Origin: Thiorhodovibrio litoralis
GTDB lineage: Bacteria > Pseudomonadota > Gammaproteobacteria > Chromatiales > Chromatiaceae
Assembly: GCF_033954455.1 (NCBI RefSeq)
Contig: NZ_CP121473.1
Location: 2,218,501 to 2,282,500 of the forward strand
DNA: 64,000 nt
Direction: 5' to 3'
The position numbers and the translations under genes are program-made. The notes below the pieces were generated by a model, which worked only from the letters and a program-made list of their open reading frames with translations, was not told the DNA's origin and did not search any database. This document shows, piece by piece, positions 25,725-34,573 of the stretch. The first letter of the stretch is position 1; each line of letters begins with the position of its first letter.

Positions 25725-28700
25725 ATGTTCGAGATCTACTCCATTGGCGATGCCGCCTTTCTGACCCAAATCCTCAATGCCGTCGCCGCCATGACCGGAA
25801 CAGGCGATTTTCGCCAACTGGTCGCGGTCGGTTTGGTGGTCGGCATCATCCTCGGCATGTTCCAGGGGCTGGTGAACAATACCCTCTATTTCGGACGTCT
25901 GTTCATCGCCATGCTGATCTATCTGCTGGCCTTTGGCACATCCGTATCCGTCACAGTGGAAGATGCCTACACCGGCTCGGTCCGGGTGGTTGATAATGTC
26001 CCCATTGGACCCGCTGCTGTCGGCGCGGCCATGTCCAATGTCGGCTATGGCGTGACCCGGCTGATGGAGCAGGCGTTCTCCACGCCGTCCATGACCGGTC
26101 AGGGCTTTGCCGATGCGTTGCAGACGCTGGCTGGCGTCCGCAAGGCCACGCTGTCCCGCGCTTCCCTGGGCGCGGCCAATGCCCCGGTGTCCGGCACCGA
26201 TGTCGAAGGCTCACTGGTCAACTATGTCGCCGACTGCGTGCTGGCGGATGTCGATACCCAGCGCCGCACCCTGGATGACATTCTGACCGCGCCGGATGTG
26301 ACCACCGCGCTGGCGAGCAGCAACGTCGCCTTCACCACCCTGTATTACGAGGGCGGTGTGCCTCAGACGCTGCGCTGCGATCAGGCCTGGTCGAGAATCA
26401 GCAGTTTTCTGCCAGCGTCTTTCCTGCCTGCCGTAAAAGACACCCTGCAAGCGCGCTTCGGCGTCGCGAGCACCGCCGATGTCGAGGCCAAACTGCAAAA
26501 CGCCGTCGATGCTCTGGCTGGTGCTGGTCGCGATGCGCAGGATTATGTGCTGATGTCCGCGGCCTTGGGCTGGCTGGAGAAAGGCATTGTGCTGACGCAC
26601 GAGAACCGCCTGCAATGGGCGGCGGCCACCTCGGTGCAGCAGGCCATCGCACAACGCAATGCCCAGTGGGCGGCGGAGCAGGCGCTGTTCATGAACATCG
26701 TGCGCCCGATGATGACCTTCTTCGAGGGCTTCATCTACGCGGTCGCGCCCTTGATGGGCTTTGCCGTTGCGCTCGGTCCGATGGGCATTAGCCTGACCGG
26801 CAAATGGCTGCTGTTCGCGCTCTGGACCCAACTCTGGCTGCCGGTCCTGGCGGTGACCAATCTCTACCTGATGATGGCCGCCGGACGGGATCTGGATGCG
26901 TTGTCGAACGTGGCCCAGTTGGAGCCCTTTTCCTTCTATGGGCTGATGCAGCTCGATTTGATTCTGCAGGACTGGCTGGCCACCGGCGGGATGCTGGCGG
27001 CGGCGACGCCAGCCATTGCGCTCATGCTGATCTATGGCAGCGCCATCACAGCCACCCATCTGGCCGGGCGGCTCCGGGGAAGTGACCATATCGATGAAAA
27101 AGGGCTCTCGCCCAGTGTCAGCTCAACAGCACCGGCGCTGGCGATCAGCTCGGGGTATCAAAACACCCCCTATGCCGGAACGCTCGCGACCGGGGCCGAG
27201 TCCATTTTGCCGCGTTTCGATCTGGGCACCCAGGCCAGCCGCGAGTCAGCCATCACCGAACAAGCGTTGCAGCAATCCTCTCGGCAGTTCCTGTCCAGCC
27301 TGGGGCAAACAGCCTCAATGTCAGCGGCGCACAATCGCGAGTCCTTCTCGCAGCGCGCCTTGGGCTTTGACTATGCGGCCAGTGCCAGCGAGACCGACAA
27401 GACGCTCCATAGCACCGGCAGCAGTTTGTCGCAGCAGTATGCCCAGACCGGCCTGTCGTCTAACCAGATGACGGGGCTGCTGGCCAGTGGTGTTGGACTG
27501 GGCGGCGGTGGGCGCTCAGGCTCCGCCATTGCCGGGGAGTTGTCAGGGCAATTGCGCGATCAATACCAGGTCAGCGACCAACTGGCCGAGCGGGTCGCCG
27601 ATGACATTGCCACGCGCGTGACCAGCGACACCGGCTTCCAATCCAGCCTGGCCTCGTCCGTCAGCGCCGATGCCCAGCAGGGTCTGCGCAGCGTCTTCAC
27701 GCAGGGACTCAGTACCCAGGACAGCGCCCAGTTGCAGCAGAGCGCGGCCGATGTGGTGCAGGACAGCCGTTCGCATCAGCGGGCCGAGCGGTTGTCGCAA
27801 TCCGCGGCGGCCTCGGGCAGTTATGGCGCGGCCGAAGTCGGGCAACGCCTGGCCGGCAACCCGGCGCTCGCCGGTCAAGCGTACAGCGCTATCGACCGCC
27901 TGGGTCTGACCGGCGATCACCAGCGGGTCAGCGACTGGTATAGCGCCATGGGCGTCTTCGCCAATCCCGAGCAAGCGCGCGCGGCGGCGGCCATGCACTT
28001 GCTGGCCGGCTATGCCAAACCAGACCGGGCGTTGAGCGGCGAGGAGCGCTTGCAGGCACGCGAGACGGCTTTCTCGATTCTGGGCGATGCCTTCCAAGGT
28101 CCGGGTGGTACCGGGGCGAATCCAGCCATGGGCGCCAGACTGCATGGGGCGGCCGGCGGCTTTGGCGGTACCCATGATCAGGTGCTCGGCGCGGGACTGC
28201 ATGACCCGCGTGCGCAGGTGGCCGGACTCGACGGGCGACTGGCCGAGAACTTCCTCGGCAATGCGGCGCTTGGCGGCGGGGAGGCCGTCAATCGCTTTCA
28301 TCAGAACGCCCAGGGACAGCTGAGCCAGTCACAGGCCCGGCGCGAGGCCATGTTGGCCGAGCAGCGCTCCGATTACTGGGAACGCCAGATTCTCACCGAG
28401 GCCAACAGCCATCGTTCCCCGGCGGAAGCCACCACGGATCAGCTCGCCGGCGGCATTGGTCATCTGCTCCAGCGCGGCATCATTCAGGGCGACCGGGCGG
28501 TGGCGGCCTTCAATGGGTTGCTCGGCGGCCTGCAAAACGGCGAAGGCTGGTCCGGTGCTGTCGCACAAGCGCGCGAGCAGTATGGCAACGCCATTGATGG
28601 GCTGGCGTCCTATCAGCTGCAAAGCTTGCCCGACAATGCCCTGACCGCCACCCAGGAGGCGTTTTACCGCGACCAGGTGGACAACGGGTTGCTGGGCAAC

Positions 28701-29522
28701 TCAGCTTTGGGGCAAGCGCTGCGCTTTGATGGACCAGAACAGCAGGTCCTGCGCGAGCGGCTGGTGGAAGAGCATGGTCCGGATCTGGGACCGGCCATTG
28801 CAAATCAGTTGAGCCAGGCCGCCAATAGTCTCGACAACAGCAAGCTAACCGAGGTGATGGCCTACAACCGCGCGGAAGCCGATGCCGCCGAGGCTCAAAA
28901 AAAAACTGAGTCGCTAGCGCCCCGCTTGCTGCCAGGGACTGCGCCGGCTGGTCTGATCAATCCAAGCGTCTCCGGCGGTTCCGCTGGCGCGGTGCTGGAT
29001 CTGATCGCCGAGCCGGAATCGCGTGGCAACTACAACGCGCTCTTCGGCGATGCTGGCCAGCAGCAACTGCGCCTCACGGATATGACCTTGGAACAGGTCC
29101 AGCAGGTGCAGCAGCAGTTGGTCGCCGAGCGCGGCGGCTCGCCGGTTGGGCGCTATCAGATGCTCGATGACACCCTGGGCGGCCTGATCGAGCGGATGGG
29201 CCTGAGCGGTCAGGAACGCTTCAGCCCGGCCCTGCAGGATCGCATGGCGCTGGTCCTGGCCGGCGATGCGGGCCTGTCCGCCTGGCAGTCCGGCCAGTTG
29301 TCGGATGACGCCTTTGCCAGTCGCTTGGCGACCATCTGGGCCGGGTTACCTAAAGACGCGACCAATCTTAGCCATTACGAGGGACAGGCGGGGAATCGGG
29401 CGCAGGTGGGCTGGACGTCGGTCCTACAGAACTTGGGAGCGGCGCGTCGCCCCCATGACTCACATGGGGCTTCTGTGGACACGGGCGACCGATCAAGCAT
29501 GAGTGCAGCGCGCGGTCGGTGA
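25725..29522 (+). CDS. traG: Mating-pair stabilisation protein TraG with C-terminal muramidase-like domain
   Basis: 1265-aa inner-membrane protein of the F-type/SXT-type transfer system. The N-terminal TraG region has hydrophobic segments at about 35-54 and 59-78 and a cluster at about 330-450. TraG contributes to pilus assembly and, by its periplasmic part, to mating-pair stabilisation and entry exclusion. The long middle region (about 480-1080) is Gln/Ser/Ala-rich and probably helical. From about 1085 a lysozyme-like segment appears (LIAEPESRGNYNALFG, then GSPVGRYQMLDDTLGG and ERFSPALQDRMALVL), resembling phage or bacterial muramidases with Glu in EPESRG as candidate catalytic acid. The gene lies four bases after traH and is intact. 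Confidence 0.88.
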   Translation: MFEIYSIGDAAFLTQILNAVAAMTGTGDFRQLVAVGLVVGIILGMFQGLVNNTLYFGRLFIAMLIYLLAFGTSVSVTVEDAYTGSVRVVDNVPIGPAAVGAAMSNVGYGVTRLMEQAFSTPSMTGQGFADALQTLAGVRKATLSRASLGAANAPVSGTDVEGSLVNYVADCVLADVDTQRRTLDDILTAPDVTTALASSNVAFTTLYYEGGVPQTLRCDQAWSRISSFLPASFLPAVKDTLQARFGVASTADVEAKLQNAVDALAGAGRDAQDYVLMSAALGWLEKGIVLTHENRLQWAAATSVQQAIAQRNAQWAAEQALFMNIVRPMMTFFEGFIYAVAPLMGFAVALGPMGISLTGKWLLFALWTQLWLPVLAVTNLYLMMAAGRDLDALSNVAQLEPFSFYGLMQLDLILQDWLATGGMLAAATPAIALMLIYGSAITATHLAGRLRGSDHIDEKGLSPSVSSTAPALAISSGYQNTPYAGTLATGAESILPRFDLGTQASRESAITEQALQQSSRQFLSSLGQTASMSAAHNRESFSQRALGFDYAASASETDKTLHSTGSSLSQQYAQTGLSSNQMTGLLASGVGLGGGGRSGSAIAGELSGQLRDQYQVSDQLAERVADDIATRVTSDTGFQSSLASSVSADAQQGLRSVFTQGLSTQDSAQLQQSAADVVQDSRSHQRAERLSQSAAASGSYGAAEVGQRLAGNPALAGQAYSAIDRLGLTGDHQRVSDWYSAMGVFANPEQARAAAAMHLLAGYAKPDRALSGEERLQARETAFSILGDAFQGPGGTGANPAMGARLHGAAGGFGGTHDQVLGAGLHDPRAQVAGLDGRLAENFLGNAALGGGEAVNRFHQNAQGQLSQSQARREAMLAEQRSDYWERQILTEANSHRSPAEATTDQLAGGIGHLLQRGIIQGDRAVAAFNGLLGGLQNGEGWSGAVAQAREQYGNAIDGLASYQLQSLPDNALTATQEAFYRDQVDNGLLGNSALGQALRFDGPEQQVLRERLVEEHGPDLGPAIANQLSQAANSLDNSKLTEVMAYNRAEADAAEAQKKTESLAPRLLPGTAPAGLINPSVSGGSAGAVLDLIAEPESRGNYNALFGDAGQQQLRLTDMTLEQVQQVQQQLVAERGGSPVGRYQMLDDTLGGLIERMGLSGQERFSPALQDRMALVLAGDAGLSAWQSGQLSDDAFASRLATIWAGLPKDATNLSHYEGQAGNRAQVGWTSVLQNLGAARRPHDSHGASVDTGDRSSMSAARGR

Positions 29523-29525
29523 GCA

Positions 29526-29774
29526 TCAGGAGAACTCGTCGGCCAGCTCATCGTCGCGCAGATCGACCACCGGCACGCCGGAGCGACTGGCGGCGAGCAG
29601 GAATTCAACCCGCCCGATGCCGCAGAGGCGGCCGGCCTTTCCCGAGGAAATCCGGCCCTGTGCAAACAGTTTGGTGGCGAGCGGGAAACGCGCTTCCTCG
29701 GCAAAATTGGCCGGTAACTCGGCAGCGGTTGGCAGGCCCGCGACTGGCAGTTCAATCGTGAGTGTGTTGTGCAT
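29526..29774 (-). CDS. Orphan UPF0175 antitoxin
   Basis: 82-aa protein from ATG 29774 (MHNTLTIELPVAGLPTAAEL), with FPLATKLFAQGRISSGKAGRL and GIGRVEFLLAASRSGVP matching the UPF0175 family and the antitoxin at 9315. Its stop lies three bases from the convergent traG stop, so there is no room for the usual downstream DUF3368 toxin. It may be a solitary antitoxin protecting against a related toxin, or a leftover. Just upstream in the same frame is a scrap of a different gene (29805-29876). Confidence 0.8.
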   Translation of the reverse strand: MHNTLTIELPVAGLPTAAELPANFAEEARFPLATKLFAQGRISSGKAGRLCGIGRVEFLLAASRSGVPVVDLRDDELADEFS

Positions 29775-29804
29775 GGCGACCTCCAATCGGTTCGATAAGG
29801 GTAT

Positions 29805-29876
29805 CACCTTGACATCCAAGGCCGCGCGATCCACGCCTGTTTGACCACCAGAGACAATTTTGTGCAACATCGCCAT
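29805..29876 (-). pseudogene. N-terminal scrap of a putative molybdenum-carrier gene
   Basis: From ATG 29876 the minus strand reads MLHKIVSGGQTGVDRAALDV, the diagnostic N-terminal glycine-rich motif of the putative molybdenum carrier (MoCo_carrier, LOG-like fold) family, then leaves the family and runs in frame into the antitoxin. Only about 22 residues remain. Confidence 0.6.
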
Positions 29877-29963
29877 GACACAGGGGGACTCAGAGAAACC
29901 CAAACAGCCGACCGATGGCGTGCGCAACCATCGGTGCCAAGGATACGGGGAAGGAAAGATCCG

Positions 29964-30146
29964 ATGAAAAGCAATCGCCAGCGCCGTGCCGAAATCAAGG
30001 CCAAACGCGCCCAACGGGCGATAAAGCGGCAGAAACGCTCGTCGCCGAAGGCTTGGTGGCATGAGCTTGGTGGCATGAGAGAGCGCCCGGCGCGGTCGCT
30101 GCGGCTGCGTTTTCCCTCGGCAGCATCGGCGGATGCTCGATGCTGA
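29964..30146 (+). CDS. Small basic protein
   Basis: 60-aa Arg/Lys-rich protein from ATG 29964, preceded by GGAAAG. The N-terminus (MKSNRQRRAEIKAKRAQRAI) recalls a recurrent small bacterial hypothetical. The C-terminal half is less family-like, so the 3' end may be altered. It converges on rsgA, whose stop is one base away. Function unknown. Confidence 0.45.
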   Translation: MKSNRQRRAEIKAKRAQRAIKRQKRSSPKAWWHELGGMRERPARSLRLRFPSAASADARC

Positions 30147-31193
30147 TCAGGATCGCCGCCATGCCTTCCTGTCCTTCATGGTTTGTTTCACCATCTTGCC
30201 GAAGGCGCGGTCCTGTGACCGGCGCTCGGCGAGACTGGCGGAGTTGAAGCGGTCCTCCGCGATCAGCTTGCGCCAGCGCCGCAGGCGCGCAGGGTCGAGG
30301 TCGCCCCCGTCGATGGCCTCGCGCACGGCGCAGCCGGGCTCGGCCTCATGCTCGCAGTCGGCAAAGCGGCAGTGCGCGGCCAGGGCTTCGATATCCTCGA
30401 AGGTCTCGGCGATGCCGCAGGCGGCGTCGGTCAGCTGCAATTCGCGCATGCCCGGCGTGTCGAGCACCAGGCAGCCACCGGGAATGCGATAGAGCGCGCG
30501 CCCCGTGGTGGTATGGCGCCCCTTGGCATCGTCCTCGCGGATGGCCTGGGTCGCGATGGACTCAGTGCCGGCCAGGGCGTTGGTCAGGGTGGACTTGCCG
30601 ACCCCCGAGGAGCCCAGAAAGGCGACCGTCCGCCCGGGTTGGCACCAGGGCGATAGCACCTGGCGCGGTTCATCCCCCCGCGCGTCCAGCGCCACGACCG
30701 GCACGCGCGCGGAGACAGCGCCGGCGGCGGCCATCCAAGAATCGGCATCCACCGCCAGATCAGCCTTGGTCAGCACGATGACCGGGGTGATGCCAGCCTC
30801 GAAGACCAGCGCGACATAGCGCTCCAGGCGCGCCAGGTTGAAATCCTGATTGCAGGAGCTGACGATGAACACCGTGTCGATGTTCGCCGCGATCAGCTGT
30901 TCTTGCCGGTTGGTTCCCGGCGCGCGGCGTTTGATCAGGCTCTTGCGCGACAGGAGCTGGCTGGCGTGCGCTCGGGCGCGATCCAGCAGCAGCCAGTCGC
31001 CCACGGTGGCGTCGGCGCGCGGTGGGATGAGCGCATCGATGTCGGGACCAACCACCTCCAGACCGCTGCGATGCACGGCCACGACACGCACCGGCGGAGT
31101 GTTGGATAGCGCCTCCAGGCTGAGCTGCTGCGCGAAAAAGGGCTCCCAGCCGAGGGCTGCGAGTGCGTGAAGCGGGGAATTGGCTGTTGTCAT
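30147..31193 (-). CDS. rsgA: Ribosome small subunit-dependent GTPase RsgA
   Basis: 348-aa circularly permuted GTPase that helps mature the 30S subunit. After an OB-fold N-terminus (about 35-90) come G4 LTKAD (about 140), then G1 GSSGVGKSTLTNAL (about 191-204), the threonine-rich G2 region GRHTTTGRAL and G3 DTPGMRE, in the permuted order typical of RsgA. The C-terminal zinc site CRFADCEHEAEPGC (about 290-303) is complete. It lies inside the transfer region and diverges from typical chromosomal RsgA at the N-terminus (HALAALGWEPFFAQQ), so it may be a second, island-borne copy (inference). Confidence 0.9.
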   Translation of the reverse strand: MTTANSPLHALAALGWEPFFAQQLSLEALSNTPPVRVVAVHRSGLEVVGPDIDALIPPRADATVGDWLLLDRARAHASQLLSRKSLIKRRAPGTNRQEQLIAANIDTVFIVSSCNQDFNLARLERYVALVFEAGITPVIVLTKADLAVDADSWMAAAGAVSARVPVVALDARGDEPRQVLSPWCQPGRTVAFLGSSGVGKSTLTNALAGTESIATQAIREDDAKGRHTTTGRALYRIPGGCLVLDTPGMRELQLTDAACGIAETFEDIEALAAHCRFADCEHEAEPGCAVREAIDGGDLDPARLRRWRKLIAEDRFNSASLAERRSQDRAFGKMVKQTMKDRKAWRRS

Positions 31194-31469
31194 CGCAGGC
31201 AGGCGATTAGCCCGTGCTCAGGCGGGTGGTAAAGTCCCATGCGCTCGATGGAGTCTGACATCTCGACCGTTGCGGGAACATTGGGCGGTGGTGTTGTCAT
31301 GGTCGGTGTGCCTGATCGCGTGTCGCGTGAAGAACCATCCCGATATCCGCTTCCGCCTGTCGTCCAAAAACGACCTCAGCTTCGCCGGCAGCAGCTGCCG
31401 GGTCAAGCGAGGTTGATGCAAGGACTCAACGCGCCCCTACACCCATCCACTCATTCGCAGGAGCCACCG

Positions 31470-31815
31470 ATGCCCAATGCCCTCATGGTCATTCACCCCT
31501 ACCGCGACAACGGCGCCTGGGTCTTCGACGATCCGGAGGCTGATCTTGTCAAGGAGCCCTTTGTTTCCGGCATGGATGACATGATCGACCGGATGGTGGC
31601 CGATCTACCCGATGCCGAGCTAGGGTTCCATTTGTATTTCTCGGCCGCGCCCTTTTCCGGGCTATCAGCTCGAGCTGATCTGGCAGCGCAAGGAATACGA
31701 CGGCAACTGGTACCGCAGCGACACCCTCGACATGGAAGGCTGGCTCTGTCCGGCCTTGTTCAAGTATTTCGACAAGGCACCGAAACGGATTTTCGTCCAA
31801 GTCAAAGCGCTGTGA
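31470..31815 (+). pseudogene. Small conserved gene with a one-base frameshift
   Basis: ATG 31470 follows CAGGAG. The frame reads MPNALMVIHPYRDNGAWVFD, then DMIDRMVADLPDAELGFHLY. At the T-run 31660-31665 the coding continues one base out of phase as FPGYQLELIWQRKEYDG, YRSDTLDMEGWLCPALFKYF and KRIFVQVKAL. Dropping one T restores a protein of about 114 aa with the DUF6717-type pattern. A homopolymer error in the assembly would look the same. Confidence 0.65.
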
Positions 31816-32208
31816 TTCCAACCGAGATTTCAGCGAGCCGGAATCCCAGGCCGGTCGCGCCATACGCCAAGTAAGGAGGCCAACCAAACGGAGGCAGCCT
31901 CCGCTCCATCGCCGAAACCTCGGCACCAGCGGACATCAGAAAAACCGCGCGACGGCAGGCTTGGCGGTCCTTTCGCCGTTCACCCGTCATCATCGGAGCA
32001 ATATTGTCATTCTAGCGTGTGAGGTCAGGATATGGCTCGAATCGCCCCAATCCATTTGACCGGCGCGAGGCCAAGTATCCTAGTGCGTCCTGGCTAGCCC
32101 TGGGTGGGAATGTTCCACGTGTAACATTCGACTATAAGTGTGGTATATACTGTTAGGCCATGAGGTCATCCCTCGCCAGTTTTAAGCCCCAAGTGGCATC
32201 ATTAACGG
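31816..32208. other. Intergenic stretch upstream of the PocR kinase region
   Basis: No gene recognised. It contains the 22-base palindrome at 32108-32129 followed by an AT-rich TATACT-type sequence near 32146, the likely control region for the downstream genes. Confidence 0.4.
32108..32129. promoter_or_regulatory. 22-base near-perfect palindrome, possible operator
   Basis: GAATGTT-C-CACGTG-T-AACATTC: 20 of 22 positions are symmetric around CACGTG. It lies about 80 bases before the small open frame at 32209, next to a TATACT -10-like sequence. It fits a binding site for a dimeric regulator; which one is unknown. Confidence 0.4.
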
Positions 32209-32358
32209 ATGATGGCTGACTTGCCCGTGCGCGCCCTTGGCACCCAGCCCCGCGATATCGACGCCCTCGGCGCGCCCGTCATGACCCAAAGCCGCCCGCT
32301 GGAGTCGGCGGGTCGGATGCTGGCATCATGGCCTTCCAGTCAGGGGACATCCGCATGA
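32209..32358 (+). CDS. Possible 49-aa leader gene overlapping the PocR kinase start
   Basis: ATG 32209 (or 32212) opens a frame MMADLPVRALGTQ ... SQGTSA whose TGA overlaps the kinase ATG 32355 (ATGA). The overlap suggests translational coupling, but composition and length do not exclude chance. Confidence 0.3.
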   Translation: MMADLPVRALGTQPRDIDALGAPVMTQSRPLESAGRMLASWPSSQGTSA

Positions 32359-34172
32359 CCTTCAGCGATCTTGTCGACATCGATGCCGTGCGCGAGCTCT
32401 GTCAGAGCTTCACCGCGCTGACCGGCGCCGTCACGGCCATTCTGGATCTCGATGGCACCATCCTGGTGGCCACCGGCTGGCAGCGCGTTTGCACCCAATT
32501 CCACCGCGTCAGCCCTCAGACCGCTGCTCGCTGTCGTCAGAGTGATACGGTGCTCGCCGGGCGGCTCAAGAGTGGCGAGTGCTACAACGTCTATCGTTGC
32601 CAAAATGGGCTGGTCGATGTCGCCGTCCCCATCCACGTCAGCGGTGAGCATGTCGCCAACTTCTTCACCGGCCAATTTTTCTTCGAGCCACCGGATCTCG
32701 ACTACTTTCGCCGCCAGGCGCGCGAATTCGGCTTCGATGAAACGGCTTATCTGAAGGCGCTGGCGGAGGCGCCCATTTTCACCGAGACGCAAGTCCATGC
32801 GATGATGGACTTCCTCACCCGCCTGGCCCGGCTCATTGGTGAGATGGGCTTGGCGCGGACCCGCTTGGTCGAGGTCAACCGCGAGCTGCAGCAGCATCAA
32901 GCGCATCTGGCCGAGCTGGTGCAGGCGCGCACTGCCGAACTCTCCCGGGCCAAGGACGAGGCCGAGTCGGCCGATCGTGCCAAGAGTGCCTTTCTCGCGG
33001 TGATGAGCCATGAGTTCAAGACGCCGCTCGAGACCATCACCGAGACGTCCGCGCAGTTGCGCCATACGGATGGAAACGCGCCAGATCGCGCGAACTGGCT
33101 TGATGCCATCGACGCGGCCAGCGGTCGCTTGTTCGCCATGGTGGATTCCGTGCTCGATCTCTCCAAGCTCGAGATTGGCAACCTGGCGCTCGACCGCATC
33201 GACTTCTGGCTGGAAGATGTCATGGGTCGCCTGGCCAACGATATCGGCCCCAAGGCCGAGGCCAAGGACATCGAGCTGATCTTCGATCTCAGTCCGGACA
33301 TCCCCACGGCACTCGTGGGCGATCCGCTGCGCTTTGGCCAAATCCTGTTCCACCTGCTCGACAATGCGGTGAAATTCACCGCCCCCGGCGGAGAGGTCGT
33401 GGTCCGAGCCGAAGCCTACCGGGTCTACTCGGATGCCGTCGTGGAACTTCACTTTTCAGTGCGCGACACCGGCATCGGCATCGCCGAAGACCAGCAGTCA
33501 CTTCTATTTCGCCCCTTCGCCCAGGCGGAGATAGCGATGCCGCGCCGTCCTGCAGGGATCGGCCTAGGCCTGGTGATCGCCAAAAAGCTCGTCGAGCTGA
33601 TGAACGGCGTGATCTGGGTTGAGAGCACGCCGGGTCAGGGCAGCCGCTTCGAGTTCACGGCGCACCTTGGCCGCCAGCCCGCTGATGCGCGCGCACTGGC
33701 GCAAGCCATGGCGCGCGTGCTGCTGCCCAGACAGATTCTGATCATCGATGACAATGCCACCGCGGGCCGCAGCCTGCAGCAGACCCTTGAGACCATGGGT
33801 TTCGGCATCGAGGTGCGCCCGGGCGGCACGGCCGCCATCGAACGGATGCAGGCGACGCGTGCGCCAGCCTTTGACCTTGCTTTTGTTGATTGGCGGATGC
33901 CGGAGATGGATGGCTTGGGGAGCATCCGCGCCATGCGGACTGCCCTCGGCGAAGCCCTGCCAGCCATGGTGATCATGGGCACGGCACCGGATTTGGCCGC
34001 GGCCAAACAAGCCATGCAGACGACTGCGACGCCAGGCATCGAGATCGCCGGTTATTTGAACAAGCCGGTCATGCTCTCGCCGCTGCTTGACCTGATGCGC
34101 GAGGTGTTGGGGCCGCGACGCGCCGAGCGGCAGGATCTGCCCCATCAAGCACAGCAGACCGCTGAGCCCTAA
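32355..34172 (+). CDS. PocR-domain hybrid sensor histidine kinase
   Basis: 605-aa soluble hybrid kinase. The N-terminal PocR ligand-binding domain (about 3-160) has the cysteine/histidine pattern CTQFHR, AARCRQSD, CYNVYRCQNGLVDVAVPI and FFTGQFFFEPPD. A coiled coil (about 175-205) leads to the DHp helix with MSHEFKTPLETI (His near 218; Lys-Thr-Pro-Leu-Glu replaces the usual Arg-Thr-Pro-Leu-Asn/Thr). The ATPase domain has N box HLLDNAVKF, DTGIGIAED and GIGLGLVIAKK. The receiver (about 460-580) has IIDDNATAGRS, the phosphoacceptor in VDWRMPEMDG (about 512) and the conserved Lys in YLNKPV. There is no transmembrane segment or output domain. PocR domains sense small hydrocarbon derivatives such as 1,2-propanediol. 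ATG 32355 is preferred to 32328. Confidence 0.88.
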   Translation: MTFSDLVDIDAVRELCQSFTALTGAVTAILDLDGTILVATGWQRVCTQFHRVSPQTAARCRQSDTVLAGRLKSGECYNVYRCQNGLVDVAVPIHVSGEHVANFFTGQFFFEPPDLDYFRRQAREFGFDETAYLKALAEAPIFTETQVHAMMDFLTRLARLIGEMGLARTRLVEVNRELQQHQAHLAELVQARTAELSRAKDEAESADRAKSAFLAVMSHEFKTPLETITETSAQLRHTDGNAPDRANWLDAIDAASGRLFAMVDSVLDLSKLEIGNLALDRIDFWLEDVMGRLANDIGPKAEAKDIELIFDLSPDIPTALVGDPLRFGQILFHLLDNAVKFTAPGGEVVVRAEAYRVYSDAVVELHFSVRDTGIGIAEDQQSLLFRPFAQAEIAMPRRPAGIGLGLVIAKKLVELMNGVIWVESTPGQGSRFEFTAHLGRQPADARALAQAMARVLLPRQILIIDDNATAGRSLQQTLETMGFGIEVRPGGTAAIERMQATRAPAFDLAFVDWRMPEMDGLGSIRAMRTALGEALPAMVIMGTAPDLAAAKQAMQTTATPGIEIAGYLNKPVMLSPLLDLMREVLGPRRAERQDLPHQAQQTAEP

Positions 34173-34214
34173 CGCGACGCCGGCCAGCCATCATCACGTC
34201 AACAACAGCCGTTC

Positions 34215-34504
34215 ATGCTTTCGGTCACCGCTGCCATCCGCAGCCCGGACACCGAAATGACCGAGCGCTCCAACCGCTCCCCTGGTTCGGTGGGAAAAAC
34301 GTCAATAAGGTGGCCGCCGCCGTGCAGTTGCGCTTCAAGGTGCTGCATTCACCCTCGTTGCCGGAGGATATCCGTCGGCAGCTGACCCAATTAGCCGGAC
34401 GGCGCATGGATCGGGAAGGGAATCTGACCTTCGCTGCGCATCGCTTCCACACCCGCGAGCGCAACCGCGAGGACGCGCGCGAACGCCTCGCCGAACTCAT
34501 TCGA
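34215..34504 (+). pseudogene. Broken ArfB-like (YaeJ) release factor gene
   Basis: The first part (ATG 34215) reads IRSPDTEMTERSNRSPG. Near 34280 the family sequence continues in another frame as GGKNVNKVAAAVQLRFKVLH, SPSLPEDIRRQLTQLAGRR and ERNRED. ArfB rescues stalled ribosomes with a GGQ motif; here the motif reads GGK and the gene is frameshifted. The basic C-terminal tail that enters the mRNA channel is missing after about 34504. Non-functional. Confidence 0.7.
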
Positions 34505-34573
34505 GCGAGGACTAACGGCGATAGACCACAAGGAGCAAGCGCCAAGCCGCTGACGTCAGCGCTTGCGCGGTCG

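Noticed and set aside
27543-28301. 252-codon minus-strand frame inside traG
   Set aside because: Antisense to a continuous, family-matching TraG reading frame; composition typical of a shadow frame.
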